From Pachyseris speciosa (Eukaryota; Cnidaria; Anthozoa; Scleractinia; Pachyseridae), in NCBI GenBank assembly GCA_016490735.1, contig JAEMWC010000369.1, forward strand, positions 398,501 through 462,500: DNA of 64,000 nt, written 5' to 3'. The translations under genes were made by a program, and so were the position numbers. The notes beneath the pieces were generated by a model that had not been told where the DNA came from, ran no database searches, and saw nothing but the letters and a program-made list of their open reading frames with translations. This document shows, in pieces, positions 1 through 12,257 of the stretch. Numbering within the stretch: the first letter of the stretch is position 1; each line of letters starts with the position of its first letter.

Positions 1-679
1 TAAGGCAAACGTCAGGATTCGACAAATTCTTTGGTTAAACGTTAGTGAAAGCGTGAGACTTTATCAACCGCCTGCTGTGGTGAAATCTTAAATCTTCAAA
101 CAGACACACGTAATTCCCAAACATGAGCTTTAAGGAGGTAAACAGAAAAGAAGATATTATGGAAAAATAGTAATCACATACCAACGGAGTGGACGCAGGC
201 AGAAGCAGTTATTTGTCAACTTTCATAACATCATTAATTGGTCTAAATAAACATTCGCTGGCAATGGAGAATATTCGGATTAAACATCAAAGCAACGAGA
301 CTTAAAGCGTAGGCTGTACCCGAACAATTTCACCTTGGCACCTGAACTGAAGCCACAACATAACGGATTCCAAGTGCTTTTGTGCTGGTTTATTTATTCT
401 AATCTATTCTCATTCTGACAATTAGCTCACCCCTGCGGCTTCTCTTTGTATTTTGTAACCAGCCTGACCCCTCAGTTCCAAAGGGGCGTCTTTAAGACTA
501 ATGAAGAGTAATCCGGCACTTTTACCATATAGCCTAAACTGGTAATACAGAATGTAAAGACCTGAAATTTATATGCTGTAACAGGTAAGATAATTAAAAC
601 CTAGCTAGCTATTCTTTATTTACATTTCTTGTGTAAGAATTCTTTCGTTTTTGCAACTGATCTGCTGTGAAGTATGTAA
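1..679. other. non-coding, nothing recognised
   Basis: AT-rich sequence. I see no exon-like open frame with splice sites, no RNA gene and no inverted-repeat element here. Confidence 0.5.
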
Positions 680-912
680 AGGCCCTGGCAAACGAGGACA
701 CATTGTTGCGGACACATTGTTGCTCATATGATGTTTCCGGCTTAGGTGAGCAAACGAGCGGGACCTCAAAATGTTGTGCGCAATGTGCGCAAACTGGGAA
801 ATGTGTGTCTCGGACACAAATATTGTGTCCGCAACAAAAGGTACCTGCGCGGGCAAACAGGGAAACATTAAAATTTGTGTCCGCAACAATGTGTACTCGT
901 TTGCCAGGGCCT
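680..912. mobile_element. MITE, 3-bp TAA target duplication (PIF/Harbinger-like)
   Basis: The ends are inverted repeats beginning AGGCCCTGGCAAACGAG. The motif ACACATTGTTGCGGACACA recurs inside in both orientations. The element is flanked by TAA at 677-679 and 913-915. A 3-bp TAA duplication is typical of PIF/Harbinger elements; the family assignment is inference. It has no coding capacity. Confidence 0.75.
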
Positions 913-2824
913 TAACGGCATTTCCAGTGAGTATTAAGTGAATACACGTTTTCCTTTACAAATTTCGCGGTGGACTGATGTAAAAATAATTTTCCTGTAA
1001 AATCGTGTTAGGATTATTTTAACGATCATTTTAACATGTTTTTCTTGGAAACGTCTCTAAAACTGTCAGAACTATGTACCTGCTATTAAAAAGATGTGTC
1101 TCTTAACTTATATGGTTTGAGAAACTCTTTCTTCGTTACCAGGTCTACGTGGGAAATAAAATTGATACAGTTATACAGGAGAGTGGGAACCCAAGGAGTT
1201 ATTTATAATTATTATTGGACAAGAATTGAAAATCAAGGAGTCTTTGTACGAGACTATTTACTCTTCACGGAGTCCAACGGTCTTCTTCCCGCCTGTCAGC
1301 AATGTCTCAAATTGAGTAGCCGCTGACCCAAAGTCAGTGGAGCAAATTCAGTAGAGTTTGATTCACTGCACTTTAGCAAGGCTCAAGAAAATTAAAGCAT
1401 GGGCCTTCTTTCAAATTCCTCTAAAAGTGGATGGGGTGGTCTAATTTTTGAGGATAAAGAGATCTAACAGTATAACTTGAACAGATTATTAAACTTAAAA
1501 AAATTATGTAATTGCGTGTCACATGATATGCCAATTAGGTCACGTGAACTATTACGGCCACTTAACATGAAAAGAACTTCATTGAGAAATGGCACCAGTT
1601 TATAAAAAGGGTCATTTAAAGAAATTGCTACGAAATATCTCCCTGAGTAAATGGCAAAACATCTGTGCCCGGGCCTTGTTCAATATTTTATTGACAGTGT
1701 AAATAAACGGCATTTTGAACTAGTACCCAGTCTCCTTGTCAAACAAATTTCACATTTATTACAATTTAGAAAATTGCCTTAGAATGCCCAGCCATAGAAA
1801 TGAAGTATCTGCAACTGTGAACAGTATAACACCAATCGCAGAGATTGAAAGAAAGAAAGCAATTAAAAGTGGTGGCATTTTGTCAAATAGAATTTTGAGC
1901 TAAAAATAGCCTTGATAGGTCACGTGACAATACATGACGTCAAGCAACATTCAAAGTTATTGAACTTATGGCGAGGACGTTTTTCTTAAAGATGTTTTGT
2001 GTCATATTGAAAGCTTAAAAAGTTAGATTACCCCCTGTTTTTTGGGGCAGTTAAGAATAAGGCCCATGCCTTAATTTACAAAAATTGTGATATAATTTGT
2101 GAAACTGCTGTAAACAGTTTATACCTTGTATGCAAAACCCTACTTGGAGCTTGGGTTCAGTTGTTAAATATAATTGTAGTCTATACATGACAGCCAAATA
2201 TATTAAATATATTTCAAACACAGCCTGTAGTGTACTTTAATTTGGTTTGTTTGGCTTTACGAGGGTTTGTGCAACCGTTAATTCTCGCCTAACCTTGCTA
2301 CAGTGCTATTAATAGAAAGCAATTTTACATGTTTTCACCGGTATTGCAACAAGAAGCCCGGCTTCTTTCGTTAATGTACCAATTTAACGATGCGCACTTG
2401 AACATTAATTTCTTCAGAAACACTTTATTACTATCACCTCGCTTTTTCGATCGAAGTCCAGAATAGGAAATTTATGATTAATAATATTTATCAAATAACA
2501 ACGAATGTTCTATGATTTGAAAGAAAAAGAGCTTTTCGGGTTTGTCCCACATTAACTTTTGCCAATTTTCAGTCTTGGCCGATCAAGGAAGACTTTGCTT
2601 TCAAGCTAACGAGTTCAAGTTGAAGATACCTTTCTAAAGAATAGAGCGGTTTTACGTCATATTATTATTACCTGCTGTGTTATTTTAACATTCAGCGTCA
2701 GCGAAGCTCGAAACCTTGGAAGTTCCGTTCGTGAAACCGTCAGTTTCGTGCGCCTTGATGATTCATTGTTTGCATGTGACGAAGTCCAAAGTCAGCCGAC
2801 TTAAGGAAATTAAAGACCAACAGG
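913..2824. other. non-coding, nothing recognised
   Basis: Long AT-rich intergenic stretch. The open frames are short, lack splice context and match nothing I recognise. Several TCACGTGA-like boxes (for example near 1540 and 1918) are seen but carry no further support. Confidence 0.5.
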
Positions 2825-2946
2825 AAGCCATCCTAACTAGTCCGTGAAATAGTTCCTTATTATTTGTTTTGTTTTTTATTATTATGATTATTTTACTGCC
2901 AACAAAACAGGTATTGATGTTAAGCTGCAATTTCTTTTTGACTACT
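2825..2946. repeat. source copy of a 122-bp locally duplicated segment
   Basis: Read base by base, this segment is identical to 5569-5690. The flanks here are ordinary unique-looking DNA. The other copy sits inside a SINE inverted repeat between two copies of an 18-base motif, so this is probably the donor and 5569-5690 the insert. Confidence 0.85.
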
Positions 2947-3299
2947 AATCAGGCTCGGTCTTTGTAATTAATTTTGGTCAGCTTTGCGTTTGGGTGATTA
3001 GGAGATAAAATAACACTTTTGTTGTAAATTGAAAAGAGTGATCCTGTTTTACATCTTAAACTTTATTTCGTGGCCTCTTCGCACGCACAGTTTATAATAA
3101 AACTTGATTTTGCCAAAGTTATTACTCCAGTGTTAATTATCACTTGCCGGATGGCAAGTTGAATGCGAGTTGTTTCGTTTGTCGAAAGTGACTGTGACGA
3201 ACAATGCAAATTGTACAGTTTTTCGAATGTTATTTCAAAGAAACGTATTTTTACATATTGCATTAAAATCCATGCTATTATTTGAAAGTGCATATTTAC

Positions 3300-3486
3300 C
3301 TGCGTTGGACTGGATGTTTACAGTAGATCTTTTCACTCCATTTATTGCCCAACTGTTTATAGGTACGGCGTCTTTGAAAACGGCAGCATCCCAAGGGGAA
3401 AAGTTTGTTAAACAAAGCCCGATAGAAGCACCTGGATATTGTTTGCTCAAGAAGTTAATAACTTTCGCATATAAACTGTCAAAGAA
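3300..3486 (-). CDS. candidate internal exon of an unrecognised minus-strand gene
   Basis: On the minus strand a 187-bp open frame is preceded by a good acceptor (TTTTGTTCAG) and followed by a donor (G|GTAAATA). The peptide starts FFDSLYAKVINFLSKQYPG, then GASIGLCLTNFSPWDAAVF. Its composition looks like real protein and it contains no low-complexity run. I do not recognise the family and could not find partner exons on the minus strand within about 1.5 kb. It could be a chance open frame or a relic exon. There is no ATG-led reading from the exon start. Confidence 0.28.
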
Positions 3487-4480
3487 CTGAACAAAAGCCG
3501 CGCACGCCTCACTATGAGGTTGTCGACATTTATTTCGTTCACATTTTGGGAGTGAATCATTTTTTCAAAGCTGTCTAAGCAGTTGAAACTAAGTACAAGT
3601 TGACCGTGTTGGTTGAAATGTGAAAGTTTCGGTGGAGTTCGCCATTCTCAAGTAAGTTGTCGGCCATCAAACTTATTTCACTCTGAACACATATTCAATT
3701 ATGATGATGAATTAGTTTGGTTACCCGAAGAAGGTGATTTGGTCGGTTCATAGTTTCTGGCCACTCTAGCTCTGCCAGCAATGTCAATAACCCTAGCGAT
3801 GATGTACTCTCTCTGTACTCTTGGAGTCGCGATTTATAACTCGGAATTTTTAACCATAGTTGAAGCAGTACTGTACAACACAAGACAACGATGCAGCATT
3901 CATATTAAAGAAAACAGGTTTCAGCGAAAAAAAGCTCCAGATGCCAAACGAAGGCGGCCTTCAGTTTCCAACCATGGTTTTTTCTTACAGTTTTGCTTTG
4001 CATTGCGCAAGCACTATTTCTCAAGTTGTATGATAGAAAAATGAGAAACCTGAGCTAGTTTCCTTCCTGAGAGCTGTATCACATCTGTGAAAGTGACAGA
4101 CTCTTGTTTTCAATTTGACTGCTAACCTTGTAAGGGAAAGACTTTGCTACTCGTACTAGACAGGATGCTGGTTATAAAAACTGACGCCCATCTCACACTT
4201 AATTCTTAAGTCTCACAAAGACTGAAGATAACCACTTCCCATTCTTGAAAAGCTGCCCGCAGTAACTTAACAGCATAATAAATCGAGATCAATCGTTTTG
4301 CACATGTAGTGTTCTGGATGTAGCTAATTAAAGGAGTTACGTCATTTTTGAAAAGTTTAGCCTCAATTTTTCAAAAAGGTCATTTGTAATCCGTTTCAAT
4401 CTTCTCCATCCTTCACCATCCTCACCATATTTGCATTTATTCTTGTCTCTTTGGTGCTTATCTTCCCTTGTAAATTGATT
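3487..4480. other. non-coding, nothing recognised
   Basis: No supported gene. The last 100 bp run into a pentanucleotide microsatellite and could be the end of a decayed retroelement, but no protein domain is visible. Confidence 0.45.
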
Positions 4481-4655
4481 CATATCATATCATATCATAT
4501 CATATCATATCATATCATATCATATCATATCATATCATATCATATCATATCATATCATATCATATCATATCATATATCATATATCATATATCATATCATA
4601 TCATATCATATCATATCATATCATATCATATCATATCATATATCATATCATATCA
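4481..4655. repeat. (CATAT)n pentanucleotide microsatellite
   Basis: About 175 bp of nearly perfect CATAT repeats with a few ATATCAT variants. A further short CATAT block occurs at about 5057-5075. The intervening 400 bp, which include the hairpin element at 4912-5052, may have been inserted into one original array. Confidence 0.95.
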
Positions 4656-4718
4656 GTTTGTTATCGGACAGTTCTATAAGCCAATCACATTCAAAGTAGT
4701 GTTTCAAATCAACCAATC

Positions 4719-4750
<32 letters not shown>

Positions 4751-4911
4751 TCAACCTTGGTTTCAATCACCATACATTTTGATTGTAGTCAATTTTAGAG
4801 CGACATTAAAAAACTTACGCTTCCTTTGTCAGTCTTTTAATGCAAATTTCCCTCCCTTTTATAACTTGGCTCTTCTTCTTTTCTCAGAAATTGTAATTTT
4901 TATGATTAATT

Positions 4912-4927
4912 GGTAATAAGACTTTGT

Positions 4928-4958
<31 letters not shown>

Positions 4959-5052
4959 GATAAACAAATCGGACTCCCGCTGCGCGGTCGTCCGATTTTG
5001 TTATCACTCGTATGATTACAGACCGAATTGGACTCCACTCAGTCCTATTACC
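4912..5052. mobile_element. hairpin MITE with ATT target duplication
   Basis: The ends read GGTAATA(A/G)GAC in inverted orientation. Inside, a near-perfect hairpin is built on CCAATTCGGTCTGTAATCAT and its complement. ATT occurs on both flanks (4909-4911 and 5053-5055). It is non-autonomous and the superfamily is not determined. Confidence 0.7.
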
Positions 5053-5355
5053 ATTACATATCATATCATATCATAGGCAGGTTTTAAGTTGTGACTTAAA
5101 AATGTTGACAGAATTGCAGTTACGTAGAGGTAAAGGAAGCGAGTTCCATAACTTGGCAGACGCAACAGTATGAGACCCCACATAAGTTTTAGTAGCGTCG
5201 CACTATTTTAAGGTGTTACAATAGGGCGTATGCACTTTACGTCATCACCGCCATGTTGATGTAGCGTGAACAAAAGATTTCTCAAATGAAGAATGATCCT
5301 CGCAGTTGTGAACGCAATTTATGCAATTGCGAAAAGAAGCCTGAAAAAAATTCAG

Positions 5356-5402
5356 GACTTCAACGGGGTTCGAACCCGTGACCTCGCGATTACCGGTGCG
5401 AT

Positions 5403-5428
<26 letters not shown>
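5356..5428 (-). repeat. tRNA-Thr-like SINE head (not a functional tRNA)
   Basis: Pol III box A (TAGCTCAGTTGG) and box B (GGGTTCGAACCCC) are intact, and a 7-bp acceptor stem pairs with one G-U. The anticodon arm needs an 8-base loop CCGGTAAT and an A-C mismatch, which is abnormal for a working tRNA. The GGT at the anticodon position would suggest threonine. Confidence 0.75.
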
Positions 5429-5439
<11 letters not shown>

Positions 5440-5568
5440 AGCAGGTCAATTGTGGGTTCATATGTTCCCGTGAAAGAAATGAGTGTGAATGACATATGAA
5501 ATGAATCATATATGAACTGCGGAAATGAAATCAAATGAAGAATGATCCTCGCAGTTGTGAACGCAATA

Positions 5569-5690
5569 AAGCCATCCTAACTAGTCCGTGAAATAGTTCC
5601 TTATTATTTGTTTTGTTTTTTATTATTATGATTATTTTACTGCCAACAAAACAGGTATTGATGTTAAGCTGCAATTTCTTTTTGACTACT
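5569..5690. repeat. 122-bp inserted copy of 2825-2946
   Basis: Exact copy of the segment 2.7 kb upstream. It lies at the centre of a SINE palindrome and is bounded by two copies of CGCAGTTGTGAACGCAAT (5550-5567 and 5691-5708). It has no terminal repeat, poly(A) or ORF of its own. It looks like a templated patch from break repair or template switching rather than a transposon. Confidence 0.85.
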
Positions 5691-5844
5691 CGCAGTTGTG
5701 AACGCAATTTATGCAATAAATTGCGTTCACAACTGCGAGGATCATTCTTCATTTGATTTCATTTCCGCAGTTCATATATGATTCATTTCATATGTCATTC
5801 ACACTCATTTCTTTCACGGGAACATATGAACCCACAATTGACCT

Positions 5845-5859
<15 letters not shown>

Positions 5860-5885
<26 letters not shown>

Positions 5886-5932
5886 ATCGCACCGGTAATC
5901 GCGAGGTCACGGGTTCGAACCCCGTTGAAGTC
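5860..5932 (+). repeat. tRNA-Thr-like SINE head, tandem copy 1
   Basis: Same 73-base tRNA-like sequence as at 5356-5428, in the opposite orientation, with the same 8-base anticodon loop. It is followed by the CTGAATTTTTTTCAGG tail hairpin. Confidence 0.75.
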
Positions 5933-6094
5933 CTGAATTTTTTTCAGGCTTCTTTTCGCAATTGCATAAATTGCGTTCACAACTGCGAGGATCATTCTTC
6001 ATTTGATTTCATTTCCGCAGTTCATATATGATTCATTTCATATGTCATTCACACTCATTTCTTTCACGGGAACATATGAACCCACAATTGACCT

Positions 6095-6109
<15 letters not shown>

Positions 6110-6135
<26 letters not shown>

Positions 6136-6182
6136 ATCGCACCGGTAATCGCGAGGTCACGGGTTCGAACCCCGTTGAAGTC
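6110..6182 (+). repeat. tRNA-Thr-like SINE head, tandem copy 2
   Basis: Same head, 250 bp downstream of tandem copy 1. The tail T run has grown here from 8 to about 14 bases, which shifts the local period. Confidence 0.75.
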
Positions 6183-6476
6183 CTGAATTTTTTTTTTTTT
6201 CAGGCTTCTTTTCGCAATTGCATAAATTGCGTTCACAACTGCGAGGATCATTCTTCATTTGATTTCATTTCCGCAGTTCATATATGATTCATTTCATATG
6301 TCATTCACAAAAGATTTCTCATTAGCTTCTTTTATTATTGTCCACCAACATGGCCGCCAATCCATTGTCATTCGAATCTCTAGAGACTGGTTGCATAGCC
6401 TCTATACTTTGACAGATTAGAGAGCAGAGGTGCCGCTAAGTATAGGTATTTTTTTGTTTCACTGCATAAGAACATT

Positions 6477-6704
6477 AGCGACCTTCAGATCGGACTACGA
6501 CTACGAGATCGAGTACGAGTACGACTTTTCAGTTACTAATCGCAAGCTTAGATTATAATGTATGACACCAACTCTCGTTCCTAGAGCCTCATTCTATTCT
6601 GTTCAACAACGCTGAGGAGCGAGGCCTCTGAGAACTGTTTTGAAATTTGAAAGTCGTACTCGTACTCAATCTCATCGTATTCGTAGTCTGATCTGAAGGT
6701 CGCT
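6477..6704. mobile_element. MITE with ATT target duplication
   Basis: The terminal inverted repeats begin AGCGACCTTCAGATC and continue into TACGA-rich stems for about 50 bp. ATT flanks both ends (6474-6476 and 6705-6707). No coding content. Confidence 0.8.
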
Positions 6705-9283
6705 ATTAAGTCATACTAGGTCGCCCTCCACTCCCCTTCCACCTCCTATAACAAAAACATTGTCACTTGAAAACGAATTTGGTCTTTATACCTACAGAAA
6801 AGCCTGCTCCCAGAAAGCTACTCCACATACAGGTACATTCAGTTTTAAAAGAAATAATTTGGTTTAGTGTCGGTCTGAAATCATTCCGATGGTATTTTGG
6901 TTGTATCATTTGAAGACTAAAATTCACTTTCAGGTCGGTTGTCGACTAGTTTCAGAACTAAACGGCCACCAGTTATTTTTGATGTCGTTGTATTAACACA
7001 TCAGTGACGCATCATTAATATTTGACCGTTATCTATAGCCAGCGACAAAACGCTGTCCCTTCATTGTCCAAATAAATGGTTTGTTTTGAGCTACGTCGCA
7101 GTCTGTCTCGATACCCTCATACATTGTACGTTTTATACGTCTTAGACAACCAGGGACAACAGTAAAATCGCAAGTCATTCACCACAAAAACAGTTTTGTG
7201 AAAGTCGATTCATTAACATAAATTCGCAAACGCAAATTCAAGCAACCCAAAAGTTTCACATAATTAGAATTAAATATCTGCAAGGCTTTTTGACTGTGGA
7301 GGAGGAATATAAAACAAGAGGTTTTTATGAATATTCTCACACAGCATAAGGAACGCCGCATTGAATGTCTGCAATTCTCACAAGTTACGCCCTGTTATAT
7401 TGTATTACTAAATAGCTTTCTGTCACTCAGCGTTAGGCGAAGAACCACAGCATAAATGTTCAGTTTTTTCTTGGTATAAATAAATGATGTAAAAGCATAT
7501 ATATCTTCACACATATTTGGCATGCATATCGCCAGTTGTACATCCTACCTTGTGGCAACTTGACTTTGTACTTACGAGTTTTCTCGTGTATATTTTGGAA
7601 AACCTCGGTCAATTGTCAACTCCTCTCACCTCAAAATCTTTTCGTCATGGGAAGAATAAGGTATTTGAAAAGAGTTTTTGTGCCTCCGTTGCTGATAATT
7701 AATGCGATTCTGTCATCGGTGGGAACAATATCGAAATTAAACGTGTTTGAAATGATCTGATGTCTGTGAAAACACCACAGAAAAATATGTAAATGGAGAA
7801 ATCAACAGAGTCAGTTTGTCTTCAGTGGTTGACAAGCTTTCTATTCTGCTTTGTCTAAAGTGAGAACTTTTACAATCTGCGCATGCTCACCTGGTTACAG
7901 TGCTCTTCTTCCAGTGAAAACTCTTATTCTCCTGAAAAAGAAAAGAGGAGCTGAAAGTGAATGGAATCGTGAATTCTTGAATAAAACTTGCCCTGCGCAA
8001 ATTATAAGTTAAGATTCATGGGTTGCCTTTCTCAACTTGATAAAGTCATTTGTTTTGGCTTGTTTCTCGATTTGGAATATATATTTTTACGTGGGTGCTG
8101 TGGATCTTATATCCCGCAAAGGTCTTACCTTTCCACTGGCATTTCAGTCGTTAGTGACAGTTTTCTTATCTTAGTTTCTGTTGTGATTTTCAAAGTGAAA
8201 TGATTTTGCGCCAAAGAAGGATATTCGTCTGAGAGCATCTTTCTAATTACTCGGTAACGAATTAAGATATTTAACTTAGTCTACAGTCACTTGCATAATT
8301 AGCAAATATAATTCATATCTCTCTTTCCGATCTTATATCTCAGGGCAAAATCAAGATATCTTCAAGTCAGAGCATCTCTTTTGCCAGTTCTTTGAATGGA
8401 AGGAAAAAGTATATTCAGGTGGTTTTATTTTATTTTTAAATATGGTGAATATCAAAATTTTGCACTTTTCGGTGAGAATATTTCCTGACAGCTGATGATC
8501 AAGCCTCGTATCTCGACCCTCACTTCAGACAAGAACTTAATAAGGGCTTATTTATAAAAACGACTAAAGGAAAACAAAAAGCAAAATCCCATGGCTTCGA
8601 AGGTTCTTGAAACTTCTTCCAAAACCTCTAAACAGACTGAACGTCCGTAGGGTCTTGTTAACTGATTCATGCAGATATGTTCTAATACATGCTGATGATA
8701 TGCAGAGAGCAACGTACTGTAAACCGGCCGTGTGAACATGGTATATTTAAATGCTTGAGATGTCTGGCTCTGCTTAACAAAGTTAAATGTTAGACTTTTG
8801 AGGAATACAGGGCCTATTCGTTGCATTTATCCATAGAAACTTGCTGTTAGCCCCAAAAACGTGGTCGAGTGTTTTCTAACTTGCATATCCCCGTAATGTT
8901 ACTATGTTTTTGCACACAGCATCAATTGCGAACACAACGTTTTCTCAAAGAACTTATCGATTTGCCCAGAGACATTTTGCTTCACGGTCATAGACACCCT
9001 CTCCAAAAAAAGAAAAACATAATAATAATAATAAAATTCTGGTTTTGTTGGGTGAAACAAGATGTGTGTAGCATCATATAAAAGTCAAAGAAAGAAACAT
9101 TGCCTCAAAAAATTTCTCTTTGTCCGAATTTTAAAATATTTTCATTTTTCACTGACTATCCTACGGTGCTTAGTGATACCGAATGGAAACGGTAAAAGAT
9201 GGCTCATCATGGGCAACCAAGGATCTCCAATTAGAACTGGCACTTAATTGGTCCACTGATAAGACCGAACGTTATCTATGAAA
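6705..9283. other. non-coding, nothing recognised
   Basis: No exon, RNA gene or inverted-repeat element that I can support. Small open frames (for example 8548-8826 on the minus strand) show no recognisable domain. Confidence 0.5.
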
Positions 9284-9648
9284 TACCGTAAAAGCTCTAT
9301 TAAGCCCCCGGGGGCTTATTCAATTTCAGGCCTCATTAACAGGGGGCTTATTAGAGAGGGGGGCTTAATAGGGAAGGGGGCTTATTTCAGATCTTAAGCA
9401 CGCCATTTTCGTCTTAAATAGTTTTTGTGCAAAACGCAAACAACTGCAGTGAAACTTTATTATTTAATACAGAGCACCAAACAGTGTTATGTGTTTGAAT
9501 TTATATTTAGTTAAAAACAAACCAACCGGGCCGCATGAAGTGGATTTCGTAAGAGGGAATAGGAGGGACCAATTACAAAATCTCATGTCCCAAAGGGGGG
9601 GGGGGGGGTTAATTGAGACGGGGGGAGGTTAACAGAGCTTTTACGGTA
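9284..9648. mobile_element. MITE with TACCGTAAAAGCTCT ends
   Basis: The inverted ends read TACCGTAAAAGCTCTATTAA and its near-perfect complement. Internal GGGGGCTTA(A/T) motifs occur several times, and a G homopolymer lies near 9595. If the outer TA is the target duplication, the element proper starts CCGTAAAAGC. Confidence 0.75.
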
Positions 9649-10755
9649 AACCAGATATTATGCACTCGCTGGTTGAAACTTATTTGCCATAACTTATGGA
9701 AACAGAAATTACTTTGTAAATGGTTTGTGCCCTGGAATCATACCATACGTTGGCAACAGGGTGCTTTCTTCAGGGTGAGTGTAGTTTCGTAAAATAATGT
9801 TTTGGTGACGTTTCGACTAACTGAGCGGAAGTTAACGTTCTGCAAGTTGTTCTCATTTTCTCAGATAAGTATTTCATTCAAGGAAAAAGTTTCTTTTTTT
9901 TTTTTTACAAATAGAAAGTTCTACCGCACTCTACACCACTCTACCTTTAACTTCTAGTTGAAGAACTTGTTAAGTCGTCTTCACGATGTTCCATGTTGCG
10001 TGCGTCTTTATGCACTGTCTAATATTGTTGCGTGCAAGCTTAGTGAATCCAAGTCGTTTAATGAATTCAAAGCGAAGCACACACAATCTTCTTAATGGTG
10101 GCAACCAAAGGGTTTCCTGCAATTAAAATATACTCCCATCCCTGGTTTAAACCGTGCGACTTTCTGTCGAGGTTAGGGAAAGGTACTCTTGCTCACATCT
10201 AACCTTTTTACCACTTCCTGGGATTGTAGATAATTTGGAAAGAAAGCTAGTGGAAATCACCACCAATCAAGGAAGATATAAGTATTACAGTACCTGAATC
10301 AATAATTTACATGTACCTTGGGAAGATACTGCGGCAGGGAACAGCCACGTGTGATCGTTAAGATGTCGACTTTAAGCTTCGAGTGAACATAGTTCTTAGC
10401 AAGGCTACGTTTCCAGCATGACCAGAGTTAACGGCACGTTTTCGTGTGCAAGAGAATATCATTTGTCAAGCCACGTTAAAAAGTGAATCGTAAATAAATA
10501 AATAAATAAATAGATTCATTTGCCGCGAAACTGTTAATGAGGAGTTAAACAAAACCATCTGAAAACATGGAAATACCTATTTTATTGCAACATCTAAGTG
10601 TCATATAGACTGTTGTTATAGAAAACCTAACATTTAATTGGTTCAAAGATTTGGCTTTATTTTATGTTCTTTGTTTAGGAGAAAAACTGATTGCAAAGAC
10701 CAAGCGTCTTATACCCTGTCGGCATCCTTTGAGAAGCGACAAACAACACATAGTA
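9649..10755. other. non-coding, nothing recognised
   Basis: AT-rich with a short (AAAT)n run near 10493. No supported gene. Confidence 0.5.
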
Positions 10756-10910
10756 CAGTGGAACCTCGATTTAACGAAGTACCAAGGGACTGGGGAAATT
10801 GATTCGTTATATCAAGGGTTTCTATACATTTTAAAAGGTCGGGCTGAAGAATATCGTTCGTTATATCGAGGGTTCGTTATATAGAGGTTCGTTAAATCGA
10901 GGTTCCACTG
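10756..10910. mobile_element. Tigger/pogo-like MITE, TA target duplication
   Basis: The ends CAGTGGAACCTCGATTTAACG and its complement are flanked by TA (10754-10755 and 10911-10912). Internal TCGTTATATCGAGGGTT motifs recur. The terminus matches the mariner/Tigger-type consensus as I know it. It is 155 bp long and non-coding. Confidence 0.85.
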
Positions 10911-12257
10911 TAATTAATATACTTATTAAGAATTCTCTGTGTAAAACCGACCGCCTCTTCCACAATTCTGTATCTCTCAACTACTGTTGTCTGTTGCTAT
11001 CACTATAAAACCAGACGAGCTTAATGCATTTATTAAAGCAAACTTTGAGTCGCCCACCTTTTTGTCTGCTAATATATTGTCTATTAGATAAAACTACTAA
11101 CTAGCTGCTACTTTTGCGGCCGGTCTTGAAACATAAGTATGGGTTTTCCAATAAAAAACATACTTGAGAGGATATAGCAATATATATTTATGCTGTTTTC
11201 GTAATATTGCGCAATAAAATAAGATTTTATTTTTCTTGCTTTCTTTACATTTACTAAATAGTATCGTAAAACGCGTTAGATTAATTACAAAAATTAAGAT
11301 GAGTCGTACGCTAAGAAAACTCTTTTATCTAGATTGCCACTATATGAACTTAATGTCATCCATTTGTTCAACAATGTGAGTTACGTTAGGCGGTGTTTTG
11401 CAGCCTTCCCGCGCAAAAAAAAAATTGATATTAAATTCAGGGATATCTGGCACCTGTTAAGTGCTTTGTTTTGTCATCCTAGGTATTTGGACCAGGCATA
11501 TCGTTTGCTTCTTTAACTAAGTCTTGCCCTCGCTCACAAATTCCCCTCCTTTCACATCGGTAGCGCTAGCCGTACTTTACGGTCTATATCGCGCCAGCAG
11601 CAAACTGTAAGAATTGTGAGTTCATCGTTGCTTTATGCCAACGAAACACCGGAAGCTGCACGTAAAAGAATCCCCTTTCTGGGCTTTTTTTATCCCCAGT
11701 GAAGTACCTTATTATTGCTTATTTTTGCGCGCGCTTAATTTGGTAGCCGTTTAATTTCGCTATTTGGGAGAACGTAATCACATAAGAGTATTAAATTTGG
11801 CGACTTTCTCGTTCATTTATACTCGTAAAGACCAGAGCTAAATACAGTTCGATTATTGCACCAAAGACTGATTTAGACTGTAGAGGATGATACAGATGAT
11901 AGTGAAGGAGGGGATTAACTGAAGGGGGAAGGTTGGGTTATCAACTATCGTCTGGCAGCAGAGTAGGGCGTTAAACAATACACTGCTTTTTGGCTGTCTG
12001 TTTTGAGAAAGTGTTAAATATTCATTTTTGCTTTTTTTTTCATTTCGTCTCTTGTTTTGAATCAAAGTGGCATTGTCATATGGTTAGGTTAAACAAAACA
12101 GTAGAACACAAGATATCTCTGCATCCTATTACACTGACTTACCGACTGGGAATTGTCTGAGCTTGTGGCTTTATATATGCAGTCGCGTGATATCAGAATA
12201 GCCAAAACGATAAACAGGAACATGGAAATATAACAATAATAATGAAATGAAGCCAAA
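10911..12257. other. non-coding, nothing recognised
   Basis: No gene or element recognised. The right end abuts the foldback element. Confidence 0.5.

Larger units (their letters stand above)
5271..6310. repeat. inverted and tandem array of tRNA-derived SINE units
   Basis: A unit of about 250 bp has four parts. These are a leader with ATATGATTCATTTCATATG, a tRNA-like head, a CTGAATTTTTTTCAGG hairpin tail, and a segment containing TTGCGTTCACAACTGCGAGG. It is present once on the minus strand (5271-5567) and more than twice in tandem on the plus strand (5691-6310). The period is 250 bp, then 256 bp where the T run has expanded. The two orientations make a long palindrome interrupted by the 122-bp patch at 5569-5690. 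A degenerate relative lies at 60206-60345. Confidence 0.85.

Noticed and set aside
4451..4699. 82-codon ORF rich in Tyr-His-Ile-Ser
   Set aside because: Translation of the (CATAT)n microsatellite.
5356..6182. Three tRNA genes
   Set aside because: They are identical heads of a SINE unit with an 8-base anticodon loop and a mismatch in the arm; they belong to a repeat array.
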